A stretch of 64,000 nt of DNA from an uncultured Fodinibius sp. (GCA_913057775.1 CAJXOG010000003.1:124001-188000), one strand, 5' to 3'; numbered from the stretch's first letter, positions 24,549 to 33,362 are shown. Numbers and translations are program-made. The notes: a model not told the origin generated them from the sequence alone.

Positions 24549-26165
24549 ATGTCCAAGACTGATACCAAAACGAAACAGCAGCAAGAAATTATAGAAGAGG
24601 CCAAGCGCCGGCGTACTTTTGCGATTATTTCGCACCCCGATGCGGGTAAAACAACGCTCACTGAGAAGTTACTTCTGTACGGCGGAGCGATACACGAAGC
24701 AGGTTCTATACGTCAACGTAAGGCCAATCGTTATGCGGCATCAGACTGGATGGCCATTGAGAAAGAGCGTGGCATTTCTGTAACGTCATCGGTCCTGCGA
24801 TTCGAAAAAGATGGCATTAAATTTAACTTGTTGGATACTCCGGGACACAAGGATTTTTCTGAGGATACCCTGCGAACGCTGGTTGCCGCCGATACGGCGC
24901 TGATGGTTATTGATGTTGCCAAAGGTGTTGAGGAGCAAACTGAGAAGCTTTTTGAAGTTTGTAAGATGCGTGAAATTCCCATCATAACTTTTGTAAATAA
25001 GTGCGACCGACCGGGACTGGAGCCGCTGGAAGTTATCAGCAATATTGAAAACCAGTTGGGTATTGAGCCTGTTCCGGCTTCTTGGCCATTGGGATATGGA
25101 CGAGACTTTCAGGGCATTTACGATCTGATTGGCAAGAAACTGCATCTGCAGAAAAAAGAAGAGCATGGTGCAAAGAAAGCCGAGACTGAATTGTACGATC
25201 TAGAAGAGGGAATTGAGGAGGCGCGCCTCTCTGATTTTGATAAGGAGAAGTTTCGCGAAGAGGTGATGCTGACCGAAGATATGATGGAGATGATGGACGA
25301 TGAGGCTTTTGCCAACGGAAAGGCAACGCCCGTATTTTTTGGTTCAGCGCTTAATAACTTTGGGCTGGATGTGTTTTTGGATTACTTTGCAGAGTTGGCC
25401 AATCCACCACAACCCTATCAGGATGAAAAGGGAAAAGACCGTGATCTGGATCGCGGATTTTCAGGCTTTGTGTTTAAGATGCAGGCCAACATGAATCCCG
25501 ATCACCGTGATTGTGCAGCCTTTTTTCGTATCACATCCGGGAAGTTTGAGCGCGGAATTCAAGTCACGGAAAGCAATACGGGTAACAAGGTAAAAATGTC
25601 CACGCCCCACACGCTGATGGGGGATGAACGAAATATCCTGGAGGAAGCCTATCCCGGTGATGTAGTGTCATTGTTTAATCCCGGTTCGTTTCGCATTGGA
25701 ACAACAATTTACAGTGACGATCCTGTAAAGTTTGACGTAATTCCGCTCTTTACGCCAGAACACTTTATGAAGGTTTCCACCAAGGATCCCTTTAAGCGGA
25801 AACAGTTGCGCGAAGGACTTAAGCAGTTGGCCGAAGAGGGAGTTGTGCACGTATTTGAGGTGCCTAACGGCGTTGGAAATGAGCTGCTGCTGGGAACGGT
25901 TGGCGCCCTGCAGTTTGATGTGGTAAAACACCGTATGTCAACGGAGTATAATACCGAGCTGCATATGAATTCGGTATCCTATCACGCGGCGCGCTGGCTG
26001 AGTGATGATCAGGAGGTCAGTGATAAGTTAGAGAGCAGCTACTCGACACACGTAACTACAGATATGGAAGGGAACCCTATTGTTCTGTTTGATAGTAAAT
26101 ATGCCCTAAACCAAGCTGAGGAAAAAGTGGGTGCTGAAAACCTATTCAAGTTTAAGCAAGGTTGA
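24549..26165 (+). CDS. prfC: Peptide chain release factor 3
   Basis: 538 residues, the full length of RF3, the GTPase that removes RF1/RF2 from the ribosome after peptide release. G1 is SHPDAGKTT (28-36), G2 region RGISVTSSVLRF, G3 DTPGHKDFSEDTLR, G4 NKCDR, and RF3-specific blocks such as ASDWMAIEKERGIS, FFGSALNNFG and QFDVVKHRMSTEYN near the C-terminus, which separate it from EF-G and TypA. It is a single gene; a 407-bp region carrying a palindromic repeat follows it. Confidence 0.97.
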   Translation: MSKTDTKTKQQQEIIEEAKRRRTFAIISHPDAGKTTLTEKLLLYGGAIHEAGSIRQRKANRYAASDWMAIEKERGISVTSSVLRFEKDGIKFNLLDTPGHKDFSEDTLRTLVAADTALMVIDVAKGVEEQTEKLFEVCKMREIPIITFVNKCDRPGLEPLEVISNIENQLGIEPVPASWPLGYGRDFQGIYDLIGKKLHLQKKEEHGAKKAETELYDLEEGIEEARLSDFDKEKFREEVMLTEDMMEMMDDEAFANGKATPVFFGSALNNFGLDVFLDYFAELANPPQPYQDEKGKDRDLDRGFSGFVFKMQANMNPDHRDCAAFFRITSGKFERGIQVTESNTGNKVKMSTPHTLMGDERNILEEAYPGDVVSLFNPGSFRIGTTIYSDDPVKFDVIPLFTPEHFMKVSTKDPFKRKQLREGLKQLAEEGVVHVFEVPNGVGNELLLGTVGALQFDVVKHRMSTEYNTELHMNSVSYHAARWLSDDQEVSDKLESSYSTHVTTDMEGNPIVLFDSKYALNQAEEKVGAENLFKFKQG

Positions 26166-26262
26166 TTCTAGTAATGAGATATGAAGAGATGTCTTATTAT
26201 TCTCTATTCAGATATATGGTGTCTTCTGTATTTGACATCAATATAAAATCCTGATAGACTTA

Positions 26263-26418
26263 TTAGAGGCCTTTGCAAAACTGCCTCCTGTGTCATTCTG
26301 AACTTGGCGTGTCCCGAACTTTAGGAGTTTCAGAATCTAAAAATTCTTTCAAGAGTATTTAGACACAGATCCTGAAATGAATTCAGGATGACATGTGGGG
26401 TTTTGCAAAGACCCCTTA
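26263..26418. repeat. Imperfect palindromic repeat element (MITE/REP-like)
   Basis: About 155 bp whose two ends are inverted copies of each other: AGGCCTTTGCAAAACTGCC near 26267-26285 and, reversed, AGGGGTCTTTGCAAAACCCC from 26397-26416. Inside these, TGTCATTCTGAAC (26291-26303) pairs with ATTCAGGATGACA (26380-26392), and CAGAATCT faces AGATCCTGA. It encodes nothing. The TGTCATTCTGAAC...TCAGGATGACA arrangement is the style of non-coding dispersed palindromic elements found in many bacteria. It lies in the 407-bp gap 26166-26572, whose remaining sequence I cannot interpret. Confidence 0.75.
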
Positions 26419-26572
26419 TCACTGATTGGTGATCAGGAAATTTAAAAGCAGAGAGTCATGATCGCAGGAAATAGGTTTGGTGCCGAATTGAAATAAATAT
26501 GCGTAGTGAAGCAACCTAAGTTCTACTTCGTTACTCATATACCGGCAAAACTTCTAAGTAATCATAGATATT

Positions 26573-26812
26573 ATGGACCAATCATATATAATACTTAGAT
26601 CTTATTCACATGCCCATCAAGCTGATTTGGCTTTGAATAAACTAAAGAACGAAGGTATTGACGCACATCTTAGTGATACCAATATGGGCGGTTTTAACTA
26701 TATGGGGGTAGCAGGAGGTGTTAAAATTCATGTTGCAGAAGAGGATATACACCGTGCACAAGATATTTTGTCTGCTAACCAATCTGATCTCAATGAGGAT
26801 CAGATGAAATAA
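26573..26812 (+). CDS. DUF2007 (putative signal-transducing protein domain)
   Basis: 79 residues, the usual size. The family fold is a small ferredoxin-like domain related to the regulatory half of GlnB-type proteins: YIILRSYSHAHQADLALNKL, then LKNEGIDAHLSD, then GGVKIHVAEEDIHRAQDIL, where the 'V-x-V-x-x-x-D-x-x-x-A-x-x-I-L' ending is typical. It has no catalytic residues; members often sit beside or are fused to signalling or membrane proteins, but the function is unknown. Single gene after the palindromic element; it converges with the metzincin lipoprotein genes. Confidence 0.85.
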   Translation: MDQSYIILRSYSHAHQADLALNKLKNEGIDAHLSDTNMGGFNYMGVAGGVKIHVAEEDIHRAQDILSANQSDLNEDQMK

Positions 26813-26920
26813 TCAGATAATCTTATTTATGGCTCGGGAATTGCATTCATTACTTAGCCGTACCTACCATGATAATTGATATTGATGAGTAGTGAGATAA
26901 GAGAGGCTCACTACTCAATA

Positions 26921-27697
26921 CTATTTTCCGCCGTTGGCTTGCAGATCGGTAATACAAGCTTCATCAAGTGAAGGTATTTCACCACTCAAGTTTTGAAAGA
27001 TATCACCTGTTCGTACTGAAGGTGCCATTAAACATTCATCTGTTGTGCAATGGGCACTGCCATCTGTTTTATGATCTGACTGGGTAGGTGTGCCATTTCC
27101 AACCAATCCCATGTTATGTCCGACTTCATGACGTAGAACGGTGCTTTCAACTTGTTCTTGGCTTGGATCTGTAGGACCAGATCCGCTTATATTGTTGATG
27201 GTTTCGCCAAAGAGAGCCATTGATGTGTTCCAATAAGCAAAACCCAATACATTAGAGTTTTCGTTAAACTCTCCATCAAGAACTACGATATAGGCGTGGA
27301 GTGTGTTGGTGCCTGCTTCGGTATAGTTATCCCGTTCTTCGTCTTCGATAGTTGTTACCATATCAGTGGAATATGGGCCGTCATTGCGCGCTGGAATTTC
27401 AGAGGTGTTGATAGTGATATCATTTTTATTTAGTCGTTCATTTAAAAACGATTCCAGATTGTTGATGGCTTCTTGAGTTGGTTCATAGCCCTCCATGTAA
27501 TCAAGCTCTACTTCCAGAGAAGAGTACTCCTCATCCCCGAGATATAATTCGGCTGATTCGCCCGGGCCTTGCTGACTGTTAAATTCTTCTTGTGGTGGCG
27601 GATCACCGGGATCAGTACTGGAGTCGGAACAGCTATTAATAGCAACTGCCAGTGAAAAACAAAGAATAAAAAGTGATAGACGTTTAAATACTTTCAT
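26921..27697 (-). CDS. Secreted metzincin-like lipoprotein, copy 1 (third ligand altered)
   Basis: 258 residues. MKVFKRLSLFILCFSLAVAI runs to lipobox INSC, so it is lipid-anchored outside the inner membrane. The zinc motif is RHEVGHNMGLVGNG: H-E-x-x-H-x-x-G is present but the third-ligand position holds Gly, with Asn next, where the paralogue has Asp. Three cysteines (HCTTDECLM and ACITDLQANGGK) are shared with copy 2 and probably form disulfides. An N-terminal domain (about 40-120) with PGESAELYLGDEEYSSLEVE is also shared. It probably is a secreted peptidase or a degenerate relative. It is downstream of copy 2 on the same strand (69 bp). Confidence 0.8.
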   Translation of the reverse strand: MKVFKRLSLFILCFSLAVAINSCSDSSTDPGDPPPQEEFNSQQGPGESAELYLGDEEYSSLEVELDYMEGYEPTQEAINNLESFLNERLNKNDITINTSEIPARNDGPYSTDMVTTIEDEERDNYTEAGTNTLHAYIVVLDGEFNENSNVLGFAYWNTSMALFGETINNISGSGPTDPSQEQVESTVLRHEVGHNMGLVGNGTPTQSDHKTDGSAHCTTDECLMAPSVRTGDIFQNLSGEIPSLDEACITDLQANGGK

Positions 27698-27766
27698 AAA
27701 AGGATACTTGTATAAAATTTGGTTTAAGTTGATTTCATTGACTCAAAATATTCATTAATAATGATA

Positions 27767-28552
27767 CTATTTCCCTCCGTTAGCTTGTAAATCAGCGATG
27801 CAATTGCCATCAAACGGAGTAATTTCTTCATCCCCAACAGTATTGCCGATCAGATCGGTGGTTTGCGTTGCATAGTACATCAGGCACTGATCATTATCAC
27901 AGTGGTTGCCATGTTCTTGATCCCGATGGGGTTCCTGCATTTCGGTACCCGAATTGGGAATATCAACAAGTCCGAAAAGATGCCCAAATTCATGTCGAAA
28001 TGAAATGGCTTCCACTCTATATCGGGAGATCGAGCTGGGTCCGCTGCTGGCTTCATCATAAGCAGGGCCAAAGAAAGCATTAGAGGTATTATAATAAGCA
28101 ATACCCATGAGTTGCCGCTCACTGTATTCACCATCGACAATCATAAAATAGGCTGCCAGGGTATCTCCTTCTGAAAAAGTAGAACGCTCTTCGGATTCAA
28201 TATTTCGAATATCATTGGCACTGTAAGAATTTTGGTTTCGGGATTCAATTTGAGTCGGTTCTTTGATCGTAATTGAATTTTTATGCAGTCGTTGTTCAAA
28301 AAATGCTTTCAAGCTGTCGAGGGCTTCTGCATTGGGTTCATAGCCTGGCATATAATCCACTTCTACAATCAGTTCTGTAAAATTTGAATCAGCCAGAAAG
28401 TCATTGGCAGAAGTCCCCGGATTTTGCACATGGGAATAGATCTGTTCAGGTTCCTCGTTTTCAGGACCTGTTGAATCCAGACAGGATTGGAAAATAAATG
28501 CGACAAAAATTGCTATAATTAATGTTGGTAAATATGATCCACTTCGATTCAT
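27767..28552 (-). CDS. Secreted metzincin-like lipoprotein, copy 2
   Basis: 261 residues from ATG 28552 (MNRSGSYLPT); a longer frame from 28645 would overlap the divergent cupin gene and put a long segment before the signal peptide, so I reject it. The signal peptide ends in lipobox FQSC. The zinc motif is RHEFGHLFGLVDIP, a complete H-E-x-x-H-x-x-G-x-x-D metzincin (snapalysin-like) pattern. Conserved with copy 1 are the FRHE/LRHE entry, HCDNDQCLMYY and the C-terminal NCIADLQANGGK. The identical last eight residues (LQANGGK plus the preceding D) show that the two genes arose by tandem duplication. Substrate unknown. Confidence 0.84.
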   Translation of the reverse strand: MNRSGSYLPTLIIAIFVAFIFQSCLDSTGPENEEPEQIYSHVQNPGTSANDFLADSNFTELIVEVDYMPGYEPNAEALDSLKAFFEQRLHKNSITIKEPTQIESRNQNSYSANDIRNIESEERSTFSEGDTLAAYFMIVDGEYSERQLMGIAYYNTSNAFFGPAYDEASSGPSSISRYRVEAISFRHEFGHLFGLVDIPNSGTEMQEPHRDQEHGNHCDNDQCLMYYATQTTDLIGNTVGDEEITPFDGNCIADLQANGGK

Positions 28553-28627
28553 AAAAAAGTCTAAATCATTAACAATTCGTGAACACTTCTTAAATAGATC
28601 TAAAACAAAAAAGTTTCGAACATAAGT

Positions 28628-29107
28628 ATGGATGATGCAGAACAAATAATTGATAGTTTGGATTTATCTCTCCATCCGGAAGGCGGATACTACCGGGAGA
28701 CGTATAAAAGTGATCAACAAGTGAGGTTACCAGATGAGGTACAACGCCACGCAGGAACGGGAATCTATTTTTTGTTGACGGAGGGCGTTTTATCTGATTG
28801 GCACCGTGTGCGCTGGGATGAGCTCTGGCATTTTTACGACGGCGATCTATTGATTCTTGAAGTGATTGATCAGGATGGGAAATTAAATAAGCTTAAGTTG
28901 GGAAAAGACTTTGACGATGATGTCGAATTTCAACAGCTGGTACCCCAAAACTGCTGGCAGCGTGCTTATAGCACAGGTGATTATTCATTGGTCGGATGCA
29001 CGGTAAGTCCCGGTTTTGAGTTTGAAGATTTTGAGATGATAAAGCCTGAAAATTTAGCCGAAAAATATCCGAATATCAGGGACGAGATTTTAAACAGTCC
29101 AGTATAA
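28628..29107 (+). CDS. DUF985 cupin protein
   Basis: 159 residues. The cupin_5/DUF985 pattern is clear: LHPEGGYYRETYKS at the N-terminus, IYFLLTEGVLSDWHRVRWDELWHFYDGD in the middle (with the sugar-epimerase-like His and Glu), and CTVSPGFEFEDFEM at the end. Members are small beta-barrel proteins with no proven function; similarity to RmlC-type epimerases is structural. Start at 28628 gives the standard N-terminus. It is divergent from the metzincin lipoprotein gene at 28552, with a 75-bp shared promoter region. Confidence 0.9.
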   Translation: MDDAEQIIDSLDLSLHPEGGYYRETYKSDQQVRLPDEVQRHAGTGIYFLLTEGVLSDWHRVRWDELWHFYDGDLLILEVIDQDGKLNKLKLGKDFDDDVEFQQLVPQNCWQRAYSTGDYSLVGCTVSPGFEFEDFEMIKPENLAEKYPNIRDEILNSPV

Positions 29108-29200
29108 AATCGGTTTTTGGGGAAGCTTTTAATATCGCAAAGAAACGTAGAGTAAAGCCTTATATCTCTCATCTATAATTCTTAAATTAGAGAGCTTTTG

Positions 29201-29277
29201 AAAATGGCCGAATGATTGATTTATCAAATTGCTGTTTTTAATGAATTAAGGTTTAAAATCAATCATTCAACCATTTT
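29201..29277. repeat. 22-bp imperfect inverted repeat upstream of lpd
   Basis: The left arm 29201-29222 (AAAATGGCCGAATGATTGATTT) shortened to its key part GAATGATTGATTT is matched in reverse by AAATCAATCATTC in the right arm 29256-29277; over 22 positions only two differ. The arms are 33 bases apart and end 27 bases before the lpd start. It could be an operator, a hairpin in the 5' leader, or a remnant of a small repeat. Confidence 0.55.
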
Positions 29278-29304
29278 TATTCAATAAATAAATCAAGTAA
29301 TCCC

Positions 29305-30711
29305 ATGGCAAAAGAATTTGATGTCTGCGTAATTGGATCGGGCCCCGGTGGATATGTGGCTGCGATTCGTGCTTCACAGTTAGGTTTTAACACAGCAATT
29401 ATTGAAAAGCGTCACCTCGGCGGCGTTTGTTTAAATATTGGATGTATTCCAACTAAAGCGCTGTTGCGCTCGGCCGAAGTATATGAAAGTATTGAACATG
29501 CCGGCGATTATGGTGTGAATGTAGATGGCTTTTCTGCTGATTTTGGCGGTATGATCGACCGCAGCAGAAATGTAGCTAACAAGATGAGCAAGGGTGTTCA
29601 GTTTTTGATGAAGGCCAACAAGATCGAGGTTTTTGAAGGCAAGGGCGTTTTTGCATCCAAGGATCAGGTAAATGTGCTGGATGATAGTGATGAGGTAGTT
29701 GAAGAGATTAAAGCTGATAACTATATCATTGCTACGGGGGCCAGCCCGCGTGAACTACCGAACTTGCCCATTGACGGTGAGATGATTATCGATTCGGAAC
29801 GTGCCATGCAGCTCGAGGAGCAACCTGATAAAATGGTGATAATTGGTGCAGGTGCTATCGGTGTTGAGTTTGCCTATTTCTATAACACCATCGGAACGGA
29901 TGTAACCATTGTTGAGCTTCAGGATTCGCTGGTGCCGGTTGAAGACAAAGATATTGGGAAAGAGTTGGGCAAGATCTACAAGAAAAAAGGCATGGATATC
30001 CGCACCGGAAGTACGGTCGAAAAGGTTGAAAAAGACGGTGACGGTGTAAAGGTTACAATTAAATCCGGAGATGACGAAGAAGTTGTTGAGGCCGATGTGG
30101 TACTTTCTGCCGTTGGGGTAGCCGGAAATGTTGAAGGAATTGGCCTTGATGACATTGGCGTTAAATATGAGAAAGGAGCTATCCAGGTTGATAAGGAGAC
30201 CTATCAAACATCAGTAGAAAATATTTACGCTATCGGTGATGTGGCCGGCGGACCTTGGCTGGCACATAAGGCAAGCCATGAAGGAATTATTTGTGTAGAA
30301 AATCTGGCGGGAGAAAATCCTCAGCCAATGAACTATAATAACATTCCTGGATGTACGTACTGTGAGCCGCAGATTGCTTCGGTAGGATATACAGAAGAGC
30401 AGGCCAAAGAGGAGGGATACGATATAAAAGTTGGTAAATTTCCGTTCTCTGCCAGCGGCAAGGCAACAGGGCTCGGTCACGAGGAAGGCTTTGTGAAAGT
30501 CGTTTTTGATGAGAAATACGGCGAATGGTTGGGCTGCCATATGATCGGTTCTCATGTTACCGAACTAATCGCTGAAGTAGTAGTTGCTCGTGATCTGGAA
30601 ACAACTGGACACGAAATTATCAGCGCTGTACATCCGCATCCAACAATGTCAGAAGCGGTGATGGAAGCGGCCGCGGAAGCTTATGGCGAAGGAGTACATT
30701 TGGGCTCGTAA
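29305..30711 (+). CDS. lpdA: Dihydrolipoyl dehydrogenase (E3)
   Basis: 468 residues, normal for E3, the FAD enzyme that reoxidises dihydrolipoyl groups of 2-oxo-acid dehydrogenase or glycine-cleavage complexes with NAD+. Visible are the FAD motif GSGPGGYVAA (11-20), the redox pair GGVCLNIGCIPTKAL with Cys42 and Cys47, the NAD motif VIIGAGAIGVEFAYF, a second FAD motif YAIGDVAGGPWLAHKA, and the active-site dyad HPHPTMSE at the C-terminus. The lipB and lipA genes follow, so the cofactor supply is grouped with this enzyme. A long inverted repeat lies upstream, and a strong terminator follows at 30738. Confidence 0.97.
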   Translation: MAKEFDVCVIGSGPGGYVAAIRASQLGFNTAIIEKRHLGGVCLNIGCIPTKALLRSAEVYESIEHAGDYGVNVDGFSADFGGMIDRSRNVANKMSKGVQFLMKANKIEVFEGKGVFASKDQVNVLDDSDEVVEEIKADNYIIATGASPRELPNLPIDGEMIIDSERAMQLEEQPDKMVIIGAGAIGVEFAYFYNTIGTDVTIVELQDSLVPVEDKDIGKELGKIYKKKGMDIRTGSTVEKVEKDGDGVKVTIKSGDDEEVVEADVVLSAVGVAGNVEGIGLDDIGVKYEKGAIQVDKETYQTSVENIYAIGDVAGGPWLAHKASHEGIICVENLAGENPQPMNYNNIPGCTYCEPQIASVGYTEEQAKEEGYDIKVGKFPFSASGKATGLGHEEGFVKVVFDEKYGEWLGCHMIGSHVTELIAEVVVARDLETTGHEIISAVHPHPTMSEAVMEAAAEAYGEGVHLGS

Positions 30712-30737
30712 CTTTACAAGTTAGTTAATAGAGTTAG

Positions 30738-30810
30738 AAACCCACAGGTTTTCCATTAGCAGTCAAATCATTAATAATTGTCTGCTGTGAAAACCTGTGG
30801 GTTTTGTTTT
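30738..30810 (+). terminator. Rho-independent terminator after lpdA
   Basis: AAACCCACAGGTTTTC (30738-30753) pairs without mismatch with GAAAACCTGTGGGTTT (30789-30804), followed by a T-rich tail; the 35-base loop contains a second small helix (GCAG/CTGC). The lpdA transcript therefore probably ends before lipB. Confidence 0.85.
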
Positions 30811-30898
30811 GATATAGCTTATAATATTTGCGACTTAGCGCTTATGTGTGAGGTTCACCGATAGTTATTTACTCTGAGCTTTTGTACATTTAGGAGCT

Positions 30899-31663
30899 AT
30901 GAACACGGTTAGTTTTTATGATTTGGGGCATGCTTCCTACCAACCGGTATGGGACCTGCAAACGGCTATTCAACAGCGCTTGGTGGATGAAAAACTAAGC
31001 CGCCGTAAAAAACAGAAGCTTTACAAGCCGGGTGATGAAAGCAATGATGTTTTTCTTTTTGTAGAACATCCCCATGTGTATACACTGGGCAAAAGTGGGG
31101 ATAAAGGACATTTGCTGAAAGGAATGGCCGAGCTGTCCAATATTGATGCCGAATTTATTGAAATAGATCGCGGTGGTGATATTACCTACCACGGTCCCGG
31201 GCAAATCGTTGGGTACCCCATCTTGGATCTCGATCGCCATTTTACCGATATCCACAAATATCTTCGCTATCTCGAGGAGGTTATTATCCGTACCTGTGCT
31301 GAATATAACATAGAAGCCGGACGCATCGAAGGCTTAACCGGTGTTTGGGTGGGGGAGCAGAAGATATGTGCCATGGGTATTCGTTGCAGCCGGTGGGTAA
31401 CAATGCACGGCTTTGCGTTTAACGTAAACACTGATCTTAGCTATTTTAATAATATTGTCCCCTGCGGTATTTCGGATAAAGAAGTGACTAGCCTTGAAGA
31501 TTTACTGGGGCGCCGAATAGATGAATCCCAGGTTAAAGAACATCTACTCACGCATTTTCAGGAGGTTTTTGATGTATCTATAACAAAGGTAGATTCCCTG
31601 CCTGAACTGGACGATCAATTTTCGTATCTTAAGAACTCTGGTAAAAAAGCAGCATCGCAATAA
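30899..31663 (+). CDS. lipB: Lipoyl(octanoyl) transferase
   Basis: 254 residues. LipB moves octanoate from acyl carrier protein to the lipoyl domains of 2-oxo-acid dehydrogenases or GcvH. Active-site features: HPHVYTLGKSGDKGHLL, RGGDITYHGPGQIVGYPIL, the lysine in VGEQKICAMGIR and the nucleophilic cysteine in IVPCGISDKEVTSL. The first 50 residues contain a charged insertion (VDEKLSRRKKQKLYKPGDES), longer than in E. coli. lipA begins 18 bp after the stop, so both steps of lipoate assembly are co-transcribed. Confidence 0.97.
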   Translation: MNTVSFYDLGHASYQPVWDLQTAIQQRLVDEKLSRRKKQKLYKPGDESNDVFLFVEHPHVYTLGKSGDKGHLLKGMAELSNIDAEFIEIDRGGDITYHGPGQIVGYPILDLDRHFTDIHKYLRYLEEVIIRTCAEYNIEAGRIEGLTGVWVGEQKICAMGIRCSRWVTMHGFAFNVNTDLSYFNNIVPCGISDKEVTSLEDLLGRRIDESQVKEHLLTHFQEVFDVSITKVDSLPELDDQFSYLKNSGKKAASQ

Positions 31664-31681
31664 CTTTTTGATTTTAGTTCC

Positions 31682-32560
31682 ATGATTAAAGAACTCAATG
31701 TTGTAGATCGAAACGAAACCACTCAGCGTCGCCCGGATTGGCTGCGCGTGAAATTGCCCTCCGGCGAAAAGTTTAAAGAGGTTTCGGAGACGGTACGGAA
31801 CAAGTCACTAAACACCGTTTGTTCGGAGGCTCGCTGCCCAAATATGGGAGAATGCTGGGGCAACGGAACGGCAACCTTCATGATTTTGGGTGACGTTTGT
31901 ACGCGGTCATGTTCGTTTTGTGCGGTTAAAACAGGTAGGCCGGTGCAGGGTTTGGATTGGGATGAGCCACGGCGCGTTACTGAAGCGGCCAAAGAAATGG
32001 ATCTGAAACATGTAGTACTAACGTCGGTCAATCGTGATGAGCGTGAGGACGGTGGCGCGCCAATTTTTGCTGAGTGTCATAAACAGCTTCGCGAAGCGAT
32101 TGATGGGGTAACGATTGAATCTCTTATTCCCGACTTCCGAGGAGTTTGGGAAGCCCTGCAAATTGTGATTGATACTCCGCCGGATGTGTTGAGTCACAAC
32201 TTGGAAACAGTACCCGATCTGTATCGTACCATCCGCCCACAGGCTAAATATGAGCGTTCACTCGAATTGTTACAGCGCGTCAAGGATCAAGGTATTCGTA
32301 CAAAAACGGGAATCATGGTGGGCTTTGGCGAAAAGCGTGAACAAGTTATTGAGCTTATGAAAGACTGCGTGGATCACGAAGTTGATGTCCTCACCATCGG
32401 GCAATATATGCAGCCTACAAAAATGCATCAGCCGGTAGAAGAGTGGGTACATCCCGACCAATTTGCGGAGTATAAAGAGATTGGAGAAGAACTTGGTATT
32501 GAGCATGTTGAAAGTGGTCCCTTGGTTCGTTCTTCATATCATGCTGAGAAGCACGTATAA
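31682..32560 (+). CDS. lipA: Lipoyl synthase (radical SAM)
   Basis: 292 residues. LipA inserts two sulfurs into octanoyl groups using two 4Fe-4S clusters. The auxiliary-cluster cysteines are in CSEARCPNMGECW (C-x4-C-x5-C) and the radical-SAM cluster in CTRSCSFC (C-x3-C-x2-C); the serine that ligates the sacrificial cluster is in the C-terminal RSSYHAE. All are present, so the enzyme should be active. It follows lipB by 18 bp and precedes plsY by about 92 bp. Confidence 0.98.
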   Translation: MIKELNVVDRNETTQRRPDWLRVKLPSGEKFKEVSETVRNKSLNTVCSEARCPNMGECWGNGTATFMILGDVCTRSCSFCAVKTGRPVQGLDWDEPRRVTEAAKEMDLKHVVLTSVNRDEREDGGAPIFAECHKQLREAIDGVTIESLIPDFRGVWEALQIVIDTPPDVLSHNLETVPDLYRTIRPQAKYERSLELLQRVKDQGIRTKTGIMVGFGEKREQVIELMKDCVDHEVDVLTIGQYMQPTKMHQPVEEWVHPDQFAEYKEIGEELGIEHVESGPLVRSSYHAEKHV

Positions 32561-32652
32561 AACTTTTTAGATTCGTCACAGGTTTAGCCTCGAGATTTTC
32601 TTGTGATCTTTTATATTTCAACCGGTTAGCATTTCTCACTTAATTGAAAAAT

Positions 32653-33357
32653 ATGATAGCACTTGGAGTTGTTTTACTATTGAGTTATTTGGTGGGATCT
32701 ATTCCCTCATCAATATGGGTTGGAAAAATTGTCAAGGGAGTTGATATTCGTAATCACGGCAGTGGAAATGCCGGGGCCACTAATACTTTTCGATTATTGG
32801 GATGGCAGCCGGGTGTTGCTGTATTGGCGATTGACTTTTTTAAAGGATTCGCCAGTTCGTACTGGATTAGCCAGTTGGCATATCATATCGGATCTGGCCC
32901 GGTAAGTATGTTCGAATTCTGGAGTTTGGCGTCCTTTCTGAGTATCACCTGTGGTATCGCTGCGGTAGTAGGACATATGTTTCCCCTCTATGCCAATTTT
33001 GATGGTGGAAAAGGCATGGCTACAGCTGCTGGCATGCTTTGCGGTATTGAGCCGGTATCGGTGGGAATTGCAGCTGTTTTTTTCTTGATCGTATTGCTTA
33101 CAAGTCGATTTGTATCGTTAGCGTCATTAGTTGCCGCTTTTGTTTATCCGCTAGTGCTTGTGGTTCTTAGATATGGGTACAGCTGGGATATAGATGGAAG
33201 TATTCTCATTTTTGCCGGATTTATTGGATTGGCAATAATCATCAAGCATAAGGGAAATATTAAACGGCTTTTGAATGGAACAGAAAACAAGATAAGTTCT
33301 TTTAAGCCTGCCGTTGGGTGGCTCAATAAAGAAGAAAAACCGCAATCGGGTAACTAA
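32653..33357 (+). CDS. plsY: Acyl-phosphate:glycerol-3-phosphate acyltransferase
   Basis: 234 residues from ATG 32653; a TTG three codons earlier is possible. PlsY makes lysophosphatidate from acyl-phosphate and glycerol-3-phosphate at the inner membrane. The three catalytic motifs are visible: VGSIPSSIWVGK, NHGSGNAGATNTFR, and GHMFPLYANFDGGKGMAT. Five or more hydrophobic helices agree with the known 7-helix topology. The next gene, gpsA, starts 5 bp after the stop and supplies glycerol-3-phosphate, the substrate of PlsY, so the pair is a functional unit. Confidence 0.97.
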   Translation: MIALGVVLLLSYLVGSIPSSIWVGKIVKGVDIRNHGSGNAGATNTFRLLGWQPGVAVLAIDFFKGFASSYWISQLAYHIGSGPVSMFEFWSLASFLSITCGIAAVVGHMFPLYANFDGGKGMATAAGMLCGIEPVSVGIAAVFFLIVLLTSRFVSLASLVAAFVYPLVLVVLRYGYSWDIDGSILIFAGFIGLAIIIKHKGNIKRLLNGTENKISSFKPAVGWLNKEEKPQSGN

Positions 33358-33362
33358 TTGTT

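Noticed and set aside
29755-30207. 150-codon minus-strand frame inside lpdA
   Set aside because: lpdA has all catalytic motifs in its frame; the antisense frame reads as shadow sequence.
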